Source of the DNA: Chloroflexota bacterium | GTDB taxonomy: Bacteria; Chloroflexota; Anaerolineae; Promineifilales; Promineifilaceae | DNA: 5,976 bases | Direction of reading: 5' to 3' | Assembly (NCBI GenBank): GCA_963169155.1 | Contig: CAUJGI010000043.1 | Location: 1-5,976, forward strand | In this document: piece by piece, positions 1-4,689 of the stretch | How positions within the stretch are numbered: the first letter of the stretch is position 1 | Layout of the letters: the number at the start of each line of letters is the position of its first letter | Made by a program: the position numbers and the translations under genes | Notes under the pieces: model-generated | What the model was told of the DNA's origin: nothing | Databases searched by the model: none | The model's input: only the letters and a program-made list of their open reading frames with translations

Positions 1-1
1 T

Positions 2-148
2 TTTTTCACCATCATCAATTCCGGTAAATGCGGCCTGGTCGCTTTTTTTATCAAATACCTGCACTTTATCCACTGCATCGGCTCTTATGTTTCGGGTAGC
101 CACGGTAGGGTCATCGCTAAAAAATTCTTCCCCGTCTACCAAAACCTT
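2..148 (-). CDS. Fragment resembling a Bacteroidota TonB-receptor-like outer-membrane protein (probable chimeric contig end)
   Basis: Read on the minus strand, in the same frame as the cytochrome gene at 182-490, these bases translate without a stop from the KVLVDGEEFF region to the window edge. The segment includes VFDKKSDQAAFTGIDDGEK. From memory of the family, VLVDGxEFF-x-DDP, ATxN-x-(R/P)AD-x-VDKVQVFDKKSDQA and FTGIDDG are a conserved signature of large TonB-dependent-receptor-like outer-membrane beta-barrel proteins of Bacteroidota, located in the plug region. Nothing about it fits a periplasmic cytochrome, and there is no start codon or upstream part of such a gene here. The part lying towards base 1 is also A/T-richer than the genes that follow. 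The most likely reading is a misjoin to foreign sequence at the shared KVLVDGEEF-coding word. A real fusion or transfer is possible but less likely. The edge at base 148 is approximate. Confidence 0.6.
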
Positions 149-154
149 CTCCCA

Positions 155-171
155 TGGCTCCAACGGAGCCA
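155..171 (-). promoter_or_regulatory. Candidate bacterial SECIS hairpin after an in-frame TGA
   Basis: On the minus strand the TGA at 184-182 is followed by 10 bases and then by TGGCTCC-GTT-GGAGCCA, a perfect 7-bp stem with a 3-base loop. The loop begins 17 bases after the TGA and its first base is G. The published loose description of bacterial SECIS elements is a hairpin whose apical loop lies about 16-37 bases after UGA and carries a G in its first two positions, so this matches in spacing and loop. The frame stays open beyond the TGA. Against it: short GC hairpins are not rare, and no selA/selB/selC gene is visible in the window. Confidence 0.35.
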
Positions 172-181
172 CTTCTCCCCC

Positions 182-490
182 TCAGCCTTCCCCTTCGTTT
201 TCGCTAATCACCTCTTCTTCGGGATCGGCCGTTTGGATGAGCAGGTCTTTATTGGTGTGGCAGTCCAGGCAGTTGTCGATAGGGGCTGGCTCCTCGGTGG
301 GTTCAGCAGTTGGCTCAGCAGTGGGCAAAACGGCCGTTACCGTCTCTATCACCACCGGTTCCACATTGGCTAGCTCATCGGCCGTGTTTGATTCGGCCGT
401 TTGGCAGCCAACCAGCGCCATCACCCCCAACATGAGTAGCAGGCTCACCACAAATCCTACAGCTTTGAGCGGAAGTTTCGCCTGAGTCAA
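182..490 (-). CDS. Lipid-anchored c-type cytochrome, possibly continuing through TGA as a selenoprotein
   Basis: The 102-residue product up to the first stop begins with a type II signal peptide. It has a basic start, a hydrophobic stretch at about residues 9-28 and a lipobox LVGC with Cys29, so it should be exported and lipid-anchored. A low-complexity Thr/Glu/Pro linker with PTAE repeats (about 55-70) leads to one haem c site, CLDCH at 74-78, then an acidic tail ending GEG. One haem in so short a tail suggests the protein is incomplete at the TGA. The same frame runs on as GGEVAPLEPWEKVLVDGEEF, still cytochrome-lipoprotein-like in style, before changing into an unrelated signature near base 148. 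I chose the TTG at 490 because AAGGAG lies six bases upstream; a longer TTG start at 526 lacks such a site. It is transcribed divergently from the octahaem cytochrome operon and may exchange electrons with it. The lipoprotein and haem calls are firm; the exact role is unknown. Confidence 0.75.
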   Translation of the reverse strand: MTQAKLPLKAVGFVVSLLLMLGVMALVGCQTAESNTADELANVEPVVIETVTAVLPTAEPTAEPTEEPAPIDNCLDCHTNKDLLIQTADPEEEVISENEGEG

Positions 491-496
491 GATACG

Positions 497-502
497 CTCC
501 TT
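497..502 (-). promoter_or_regulatory. Ribosome binding site fixing a TTG start
   Basis: The minus strand reads AAGGAG, six bases, TTG (488-490). This strong Shine-Dalgarno match supports the TTG at 490 over the TTG at 524-526, and places the signal peptide's basic region directly at the N-terminus. Confidence 0.65.
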
Positions 503-564
503 CAAATTAATATCCTTCAAAACCAATGCGCCAGGGGCAAAGCAGCTACCTAAAGGCCCTATTG

Positions 565-578
565 GTGAAAAATTTCAC
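565..578. promoter_or_regulatory. CRP/FNR-type dyad, candidate operator
   Basis: The sequence GTGAAAAATTTCAC is an inverted repeat GTGAAA-AA-TTTCAC, which can be written GTGA-N6-TCAC. This is the half-site geometry of CRP/FNR-superfamily operators (CRP consensus TGTGA-N6-TCACA). It lies at about the predicted start of the minus-strand cytochrome transcript, just downstream of its -10 box, a position where binding would more likely repress. Inference only: the outer consensus bases are not kept and no regulator gene is in view. Confidence 0.3.
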
Positions 579-582
579 TAAC

Positions 583-610
583 AGTATAACTAACTGGCAG
601 GCGAAATCAA
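583..610 (-). promoter_or_regulatory. Sigma70-like promoter for the minus-strand cytochrome gene
   Basis: On the minus strand a -35 box TTGATT (605-610) is followed after 16 bases by a -10 box TATACT (583-588). They match the consensus at four and five of six positions. The predicted start near 576 leaves a leader of about 86 bases before the TTG at 490. Confidence 0.45.
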
Positions 611-689
611 TGATCTTTCAAGGTTTTTCTTATTGCTTTTGCCTCTAGCCATCCATAACTAAAAACAATCAAAAAGGGTGTCTATCCTA

Positions 690-718
690 TTGAGTACGTT
701 ATTTTTTATTGTTAGAAT
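690..718 (+). promoter_or_regulatory. Sigma70-like promoter for the multihaem cytochrome operon
   Basis: A -35 box TTGAGT (690-695) is followed after exactly 17 bases by a -10 box TAGAAT (713-718). They match the consensus at four and five of six positions, in an A/T-rich stretch. The start would be near 725, giving a leader of about 125 bases before the ATG at 852. Confidence 0.45.
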
Positions 719-805
719 GCAGATATTGTTAATTATTTCACAAATGGGATTCAGGGAAGCGTCACCTGTTTAGACCACAGAGAGTCCATCACTTTCCAAT
801 CTTGG

Positions 806-836
806 CAGCTGAACCAAAAAGGTTGCAGCTGTTTTT
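806..836 (+). terminator. Intrinsic-terminator-like hairpin in the operon leader (possible attenuator)
   Basis: The arms CAGCTG-AACC and GGTT-G-CAGCTG pair over ten base pairs with one bulged G and an AAAAA loop, and are followed directly by TTTTT (832-836). This is the form of a rho-independent terminator on the plus strand. It sits just ahead of the GAGG ribosome binding site and the ATG at 852, downstream of the predicted promoter. It could end leader transcripts conditionally or mark the end of a short leader RNA. I could not identify a convincing competing antiterminator by eye. Confidence 0.45.
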
Positions 837-851
837 CCTTTTGAGGCGACT

Positions 852-1892
852 ATGAAAAAGATTTTGAAGTTCAAGCAGTTGAATTGGCCCTTCTCCCTCG
901 GCTTGCTCATGGGTATTTTGAGCCTTTTCTTGACCGTCCAGATGACACTAGCCCAGGATGATGCCGAACCGGATGCGCCCGTTATTCCCACGCAGGAATG
1001 CCAGGAGTGCCATCTGGATGTGGCAAACCATTGGCAAGACAGTGCCCATGCCCATGCATTTGACGATGAGGTGTTCCAGTCACAGTGGACAGCGCTTGGC
1101 GAGCCGGGCGAATGCCTGGCCTGCCACACTACCAACTTCCAACCGGCCACGGGTGAGTTTGATGAAGCTGGAGTTGCTTGCGAATCCTGCCACGGCGAAA
1201 CTACGGAAGAACATCCCCCGGCAGCCGTGCCGATTTTGGCCGATACGGAATATTGCGGTACCTGCCACACCACCACCCTGGGGGAATGGCACCAAACCGG
1301 CCATGCTTCTGAAGAAATCGGCTGCATGGACTGCCATGATCCACACAGCCAGCAGCCGCTGTTTGAGGAAGCCGATGCCCTGTGCATCAACTGCCACGAA
1401 GACAGCATGGGTGATTACCTGGAAGATATGCACATTCAGGAAGGGATCGGCTGTGTTGACTGCCACGCCCTGGTGGTTCCTCCGGAAGATTTGCCAGAAG
1501 ACGGTATTGTGCCCACGGGCCATGCGTTCACCATTACGCCGGCCACCTGTGTGGCCTGCCACACCGATGCGCTGCACGCCGGTTTTTCACTGCCAGGCTA
1601 TGAGCATGGGGCAGCGGCCGCCAACGGCACCGGTGAAGCAGTAGAAGACGCGGCTGAAGGGGACGTGGTGACCGTTTTGCAGGGCACCGTCAGCCTGGAA
1701 GAATCAGACGAACTGACGCCGGAGCAAAAGGTGCAAACGCTGGAAGCGGCGCTGGCCAACCGGAACCTGACCCTGCTGTTTCAGGGCGGCGTGTTGGGGC
1801 TGGTGCTGGGTGGTTCTACGGCCTGGTTTGTAGCCAACAACGTTCGCCAACGGCGCGAGCTTGAAGGGGACAATGATGAGCAAGAAAAATAA
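852..1892 (+). CDS. Octahaem c-type cytochrome, exported and C-terminally membrane-anchored
   Basis: The 346-residue product starts with a basic N-terminus and a hydrophobic signal (about 13-34). Eight CXXCH haem c sites follow, at residues 50, 88, 110, 135, 158, 178, 201 and 233. The segment after the first, W-x2-S-x-HAxAF, resembles cytochrome c554/DmsE-like multihaem proteins. Haems five and seven share the local pattern H-x6/7-GC-x-DCH, hinting at internal duplication. After an acidic, Gly/Ala-rich linker (about 255-295) comes one membrane helix near 308-328 and a charged cytoplasmic tail. The haem domain should therefore face the periplasm or outer side, anchored in the membrane. GAGG at 843-846 lies five bases before the ATG. 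The gene opens an operon with Fe-S and NrfD-type subunits, overlapping the next gene, so it probably takes or gives electrons through that pair. The haem count and anchor are seen directly; the substrate partner is unknown. Confidence 0.92.
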   Translation: MKKILKFKQLNWPFSLGLLMGILSLFLTVQMTLAQDDAEPDAPVIPTQECQECHLDVANHWQDSAHAHAFDDEVFQSQWTALGEPGECLACHTTNFQPATGEFDEAGVACESCHGETTEEHPPAAVPILADTEYCGTCHTTTLGEWHQTGHASEEIGCMDCHDPHSQQPLFEEADALCINCHEDSMGDYLEDMHIQEGIGCVDCHALVVPPEDLPEDGIVPTGHAFTITPATCVACHTDALHAGFSLPGYEHGAAAANGTGEAVEDAAEGDVVTVLQGTVSLEESDELTPEQKVQTLEAALANRNLTLLFQGGVLGLVLGGSTAWFVANNVRQRRELEGDNDEQEK

Positions 1893-2700
1893 CGACAACC
1901 GCAAACCGCCCCTTCTGAGCCGGCGGGAGGCGTTGAAGATTATTGGGGCGACGGGGGCAACGGCCGTTATCGCCCAGGCGGTTACGGCGGGGCCACTTTC
2001 TTCGGGCGCGATTGAGGGGTTAAAGCGAGAAACGCACCATGCCAGCTCGGATCACGAGTGGCATATGGTGATTGACCTGGCCGAATGTATTGGCTGCCAA
2101 TATTGCATCTGGGCCTGCCAGGCGACCAATGATGTGCCCGAAGACAACATGCGCTGGAACATCGGTTTTGATGAGCGCACGGAAAGTGGTACGGATTTCT
2201 TTATGACACGGCCGTGCCTGCACTGCCAGGAAGCGCCCTGCACCAAGGTATGCCCGGTTGGTGCAACTTGGGTGCGTGAAGACGGCATTGTGGCGATGGA
2301 TTACGATCGGTGCATTGGCTGCCGCTACTGTGAAGTGGCCTGCCCGTACGACGTGCGCCGCTTCAACTGGGGCACTATCGAGACGGAAAATAAGTACCAA
2401 CCCACCTGGGGCGTGCCCGAGGTTGAGCGCCGTGAACGAGGTGTGGCGGAAAAGTGCACTTTCTGCGTACACCGCATTGATCGCGGGCTGGCCCAAGGAC
2501 TGACGCCGGGAATTGACCCGCAAGCGACACCGGCGTGTGTTAACATCTGCCCGGTCAATGCCCGCATTTTTGGGGATATCAAGGACCCGGAAAGTCCCGT
2601 CTCCAAATATTTGGCGGAGCATGAGACGTTCCGGCTGCGGGAAGATTTTGGGACAGAGCCAAAGGTGCATTACGTGCGCCCGGAACGGGAGGAGGTGTAG
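1876..2700 (+). CDS. Tat-exported ferredoxin subunit with four [4Fe-4S] motifs (HybA/NrfC/PsrB type)
   Basis: The 274-residue product begins with a twin-arginine signal, SRREALK at about 15-21, followed by a hydrophobic Ala/Gly-rich stretch, so it should be folded with its clusters and moved to the periplasm. Sixteen cysteines form four cluster motifs: Cys71/74/77/81, Cys114/117/122/126, Cys146/149/152/156, and Cys194/197/221/225. This is the usual pattern of the electron-transfer subunit paired with NrfD/HybB membrane proteins. It would relay electrons between the quinone site of the downstream NrfD-like subunit and the octahaem cytochrome. I chose the ATG at 1876 because AAGGGG lies about six bases upstream; the ATG at 1873 is adjacent and possible. 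The start overlaps the end of the cytochrome gene by 17 bases, a sign of translational coupling. The four-cluster ferredoxin call is firm; the exact complex is not. Confidence 0.92.
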   Translation: MSKKNNDNRKPPLLSRREALKIIGATGATAVIAQAVTAGPLSSGAIEGLKRETHHASSDHEWHMVIDLAECIGCQYCIWACQATNDVPEDNMRWNIGFDERTESGTDFFMTRPCLHCQEAPCTKVCPVGATWVREDGIVAMDYDRCIGCRYCEVACPYDVRRFNWGTIETENKYQPTWGVPEVERRERGVAEKCTFCVHRIDRGLAQGLTPGIDPQATPACVNICPVNARIFGDIKDPESPVSKYLAEHETFRLREDFGTEPKVHYVRPEREEV

Positions 2701-2701
2701 G

Positions 2702-3940
2702 ATGGCGGCGGTAACAGTGCCCAAAAAGGAGAAGAAGGGAGGGATACGGCCGTTTCACGTCTGGATCGCCTCGTTAGCCATTATGCTGGTCATTGGCGGC
2801 TGGGGCATTTACCAGACCCTCTGGAATGGTTTGCAGGTGACCAACCTGACCGACCAGGTGCCGTGGGGCCTATGGATTACTCACGATCTTTCGGCGATTG
2901 CGCTGGGGGCGGGGGCGTTTACTTTTTCAGCCGTGGTCTATTTGTTCCGCATCAAACGGTTTGCGCCGATTGCCCGCATGGCAGTGTTTGTGGGCTTTTT
3001 GGGCTACACCTCGGCGATGCTGGCGCTGGCCATGGATATCGGCCGTCCCGACCGTTTCTGGCATCCGCTGGTTTATTGGAATGTGCATTCCGTGCTGTGG
3101 GAAATTACCCTGTGCGTGATTTTGTACTCCACCGTCCTGGTAATTGAAGTGCTGCCAATTTTGTTCGACAGCCGCCTGTTTGACAACCGGCCCAGGTGGC
3201 GCGCCTTTGGCCACAAGCTGCACAAGCTGACGCCGGTGATGGCGGTGCTGGGCATGGCGCTCTCTATGCTGCACCAGTCGTCGCTGGGGGCAACCTATGG
3301 CGTTTTGTCGGGTCGGGCTATCTGGTACAAGCCGTCTATGCCGGTCATGTTTATTTTATCGGCAGTGGCGGGTGGTGTTTCGGCCACGCTGTTGGCGACG
3401 ATGATTACCAGCAAGCTGACCCACCGAGAGCTGATCGACAAGTTTTTGCGCCGGGACATTGCCCGCCTGGCGGCATTTACGCTGCTGGCGTACATGTATC
3501 TGAAGCTGTGGGACTGGGCGGCCACATCGTACTACAGCCAGGCCCCGGGTACGGCCGATGCCCTGACCCGTCTGCAAGCGACCACCCCGTACACACAGTC
3601 GTTTTGGTGGATTGAGATATTCCTCTGCGGCCTGGTGCCTGCGGTGATTTTGCTGAACCGCGAAATGCGGCGCAAAGAGTGGCCGCTGATGGGCGCATTG
3701 TTCCTGGTGGTGTTTGGCGTGGTGATTAATCGATGGAACGTTACGCTGTCTGGGCTGGTGGTGCCACCGCAATGGTCGCCTGGGGTATTGGGGCGCACAA
3801 TTGCCGTAGCCTACATCCCATCCTGGGTAGAAATTGCCGTTTCTGTAGGCGTGCTGGGTTATGCCTTCCTGGCGTTTACGCTGGGGGCGAAGTATTTGCC
3901 ACTGTTCCAGCATGGGCACGACGCTGCGGCGGCTGACTAG
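2702..3940 (+). CDS. HybB/NrfD-family integral membrane quinol-interacting subunit
   Basis: The 412-residue protein has about ten hydrophobic helices, from roughly residue 19 to 397. Family-like marks include PWGLWI-x3-L near 54, GRPDRFWHPL near 114, HQSSLGATY near 191 and NRWNVTLSG near 343, which resemble HybB-type members of the NrfD (polysulfide reductase) superfamily. These proteins exchange electrons with menaquinol in the membrane and pass them to a four-cluster Fe-S partner, here encoded immediately upstream. GGGAGGAGG precedes the ATG, which begins one base after the preceding stop. The reading frame is open further upstream, to 2513, but that part overlaps the ferredoxin gene and has no family character. 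Whether the module reduces or oxidises quinone cannot be told from sequence; no hydrogenase or molybdopterin enzyme gene is in the window. Confidence 0.92.
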   Translation: MAAVTVPKKEKKGGIRPFHVWIASLAIMLVIGGWGIYQTLWNGLQVTNLTDQVPWGLWITHDLSAIALGAGAFTFSAVVYLFRIKRFAPIARMAVFVGFLGYTSAMLALAMDIGRPDRFWHPLVYWNVHSVLWEITLCVILYSTVLVIEVLPILFDSRLFDNRPRWRAFGHKLHKLTPVMAVLGMALSMLHQSSLGATYGVLSGRAIWYKPSMPVMFILSAVAGGVSATLLATMITSKLTHRELIDKFLRRDIARLAAFTLLAYMYLKLWDWAATSYYSQAPGTADALTRLQATTPYTQSFWWIEIFLCGLVPAVILLNREMRRKEWPLMGALFLVVFGVVINRWNVTLSGLVVPPQWSPGVLGRTIAVAYIPSWVEIAVSVGVLGYAFLAFTLGAKYLPLFQHGHDAAAAD

Positions 3941-3942
3941 AA

Positions 3943-3970
3943 GTAGGGACGGTTCGCGAACCGTCCCTAC
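3943..3970. repeat. 28-bp perfect palindrome, REP-like
   Basis: The arm GTAGGGACGGTTCG is followed at once by its exact reverse complement, beginning two bases after the nrfD-like stop codon. It could form a 14-bp DNA cruciform or a long RNA hairpin. It lacks a T-run on either strand, so it is not a classic terminator. I recall near-identical GTAGGG(A/G)CGGTTCGCGAACCG palindromes as dispersed intergenic repeats in Chloroflexota and some other bacteria, but I cannot verify copy number here. In the mRNA it may shield the upstream message from 3' decay or lower expression of the last gene. Confidence 0.8.
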
Positions 3971-3989
3971 ACACAAAGGAATTGTGTGT
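3969..3989 (+). promoter_or_regulatory. Hairpin presenting the lipoprotein gene's ribosome binding site
   Basis: ACACACAA (3969-3976) pairs perfectly with TTGTGTGT (3982-3989) around an AGGAA loop, so the only good Shine-Dalgarno sequence before the ATG at 3993 lies in or next to the loop. The first two bases overlap the preceding palindrome, so the two structures compete. Folding would also shorten the rather long 12-base gap between AGGA and the ATG. A functional role is inferred. Confidence 0.4.
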
Positions 3990-3992
3990 GAC

Positions 3993-4595
3993 ATGAGAAT
4001 TTGGCACTCTGCTCGTTTCCTGATTCTAGGCTTGCTGCTGTTCGTAGTGGCAACGGCCGTTGGCTGCAACACCGCCGAAGACGTCGACGAACCCGCTACC
4101 GAGGAACCCACAAGCGAAGGGGAAGTGCCCGCTGAGGTGATGGTGGTGCAAGAAGCAGCTTTGGAACATTTACGCACTATTGCCCAGATTATGGTCCCCC
4201 CAGAAAGCACACCCTGGCAAAGCAGTACCAACGATGATTTTGCCGAAACGGGTACCAGCGTCTACTTGTTTTCCGCTGAAGATGACAAACTAAGCATTTC
4301 TTACCCATCTCCGGCCACCGACGAGACCTTGTTTTATGTGGCCCTGCGGAACAGCACGCTTGATTTTTGCTGGCAAGCGTTTATCGACGCGGATGGCGAA
4401 ATCCAATCTTCGGGATACGATATGATCGAGCCAGGGTTGGTTAATCCATCGGCGCAGTATTGCGAGGATCAGGGGTATACCTTTGAGATTCGCACGCGGG
4501 AAGATGGCAAGCAATGCGGCGCGTGTGTGTTCTCAGAAGAAGATGTGTGCAACGCCTGGGATTATTTTTACGGCAACTGCGGTCCAGCGGAATAG
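3993..4595 (+). CDS. Lipoprotein with C-terminal DUF333-like domain
   Basis: The 200-residue product has a lipoprotein signal (hydrophobic about 9-22, lipobox AVGC with Cys25) and an acidic Thr/Glu/Pro linker, so it should be lipid-anchored outside the membrane. The middle region (about 55-140) is not one I recognise. Residues about 149-196, NPSAQYC-x-DQGY to WDYFYGNC, match the form of DUF333 (the so-called putative haemolysin family), with NP-x-A-x-YC, a (C)GxCVF core and spaced cysteines that may form disulfides. There is no haem motif. It is the last gene of the redox operon, separated from the NrfD-like gene by a palindrome, which may lower its expression. A GTG at 3984 is an alternative start. 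Function is unknown; the haemolysin name of the family is not good evidence for toxicity. Confidence 0.8.
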   Translation: MRIWHSARFLILGLLLFVVATAVGCNTAEDVDEPATEEPTSEGEVPAEVMVVQEAALEHLRTIAQIMVPPESTPWQSSTNDDFAETGTSVYLFSAEDDKLSISYPSPATDETLFYVALRNSTLDFCWQAFIDADGEIQSSGYDMIEPGLVNPSAQYCEDQGYTFEIRTREDGKQCGACVFSEEDVCNAWDYFYGNCGPAE

Positions 4596-4666
4596 TCGGA
4601 CGCTGATTTGCCCTGACCTTTTCAGTTGATTAAGATGTCCGGCTTCCTTGGCCTTCCTGATTTTAG

Positions 4667-4682
4667 AAAACCTTCGGGAAGG
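4667..4682 (-). terminator. Weak terminator-like hairpin after the J-domain/CimA-tail gene
   Basis: Eight bases past the minus-strand stop, CCTT-CCCG-AAGG is followed by TTTT. The stem has only four pairs, so this is a weak candidate. The 94-base spacer between the two convergent genes (4596-4689) shows no stronger terminator. Confidence 0.25.
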
Positions 4683-4689
4683 GCAGTAG

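Larger units (their letters stand above)
491..851. other. Divergent intergenic control region
   Basis: This 361-base stretch separates the two divergently transcribed cytochrome genes. It is visibly A/T-richer than the flanking genes and I see no convincing protein or RNA gene in it. It holds the candidate promoters, the GTGA-N6-TCAC dyad and the terminator-like leader hairpin listed separately. The plus-strand leader from the predicted start near 725 to the ATG at 852 is about 125 bases, long for a simple leader. I do not recognise a known riboswitch class in it. Confidence 0.6.

Noticed and set aside
725..805. A known riboswitch class in the operon leader
   Set aside because: I searched by eye for the conserved cores of common classes such as cobalamin, SAM, TPP and cyclic-di-GMP and found none.
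1080..1577. Long open frame on the minus strand inside the octahaem cytochrome gene
   Set aside because: It is antisense to a gene with eight CXXCH sites, has no recognisable domain or ribosome site, and is explained by codon bias of the real gene.
2513..2701. Upstream extension of the nrfD-like gene to 2513
   Set aside because: The extra residues are basic and unlike the family, lie wholly within the ferredoxin gene, and a strong ribosome site precedes the ATG at 2702.
2020..2724. A 234-codon open frame antisense to the ferredoxin gene
   Set aside because: The plus strand carries sixteen correctly spaced cluster cysteines; the antisense product has no family likeness.
3943..3970. The 28-bp palindrome as a rho-independent terminator
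   Set aside because: No T-run follows it on either strand, and the same-strand lipoprotein gene begins 22 bases later.
3356..4231. A 291-codon open frame antisense to the nrfD-like gene and the lipoprotein start
   Set aside because: It runs across two confident genes and the palindrome, and its product is low-complexity without membrane or domain pattern.
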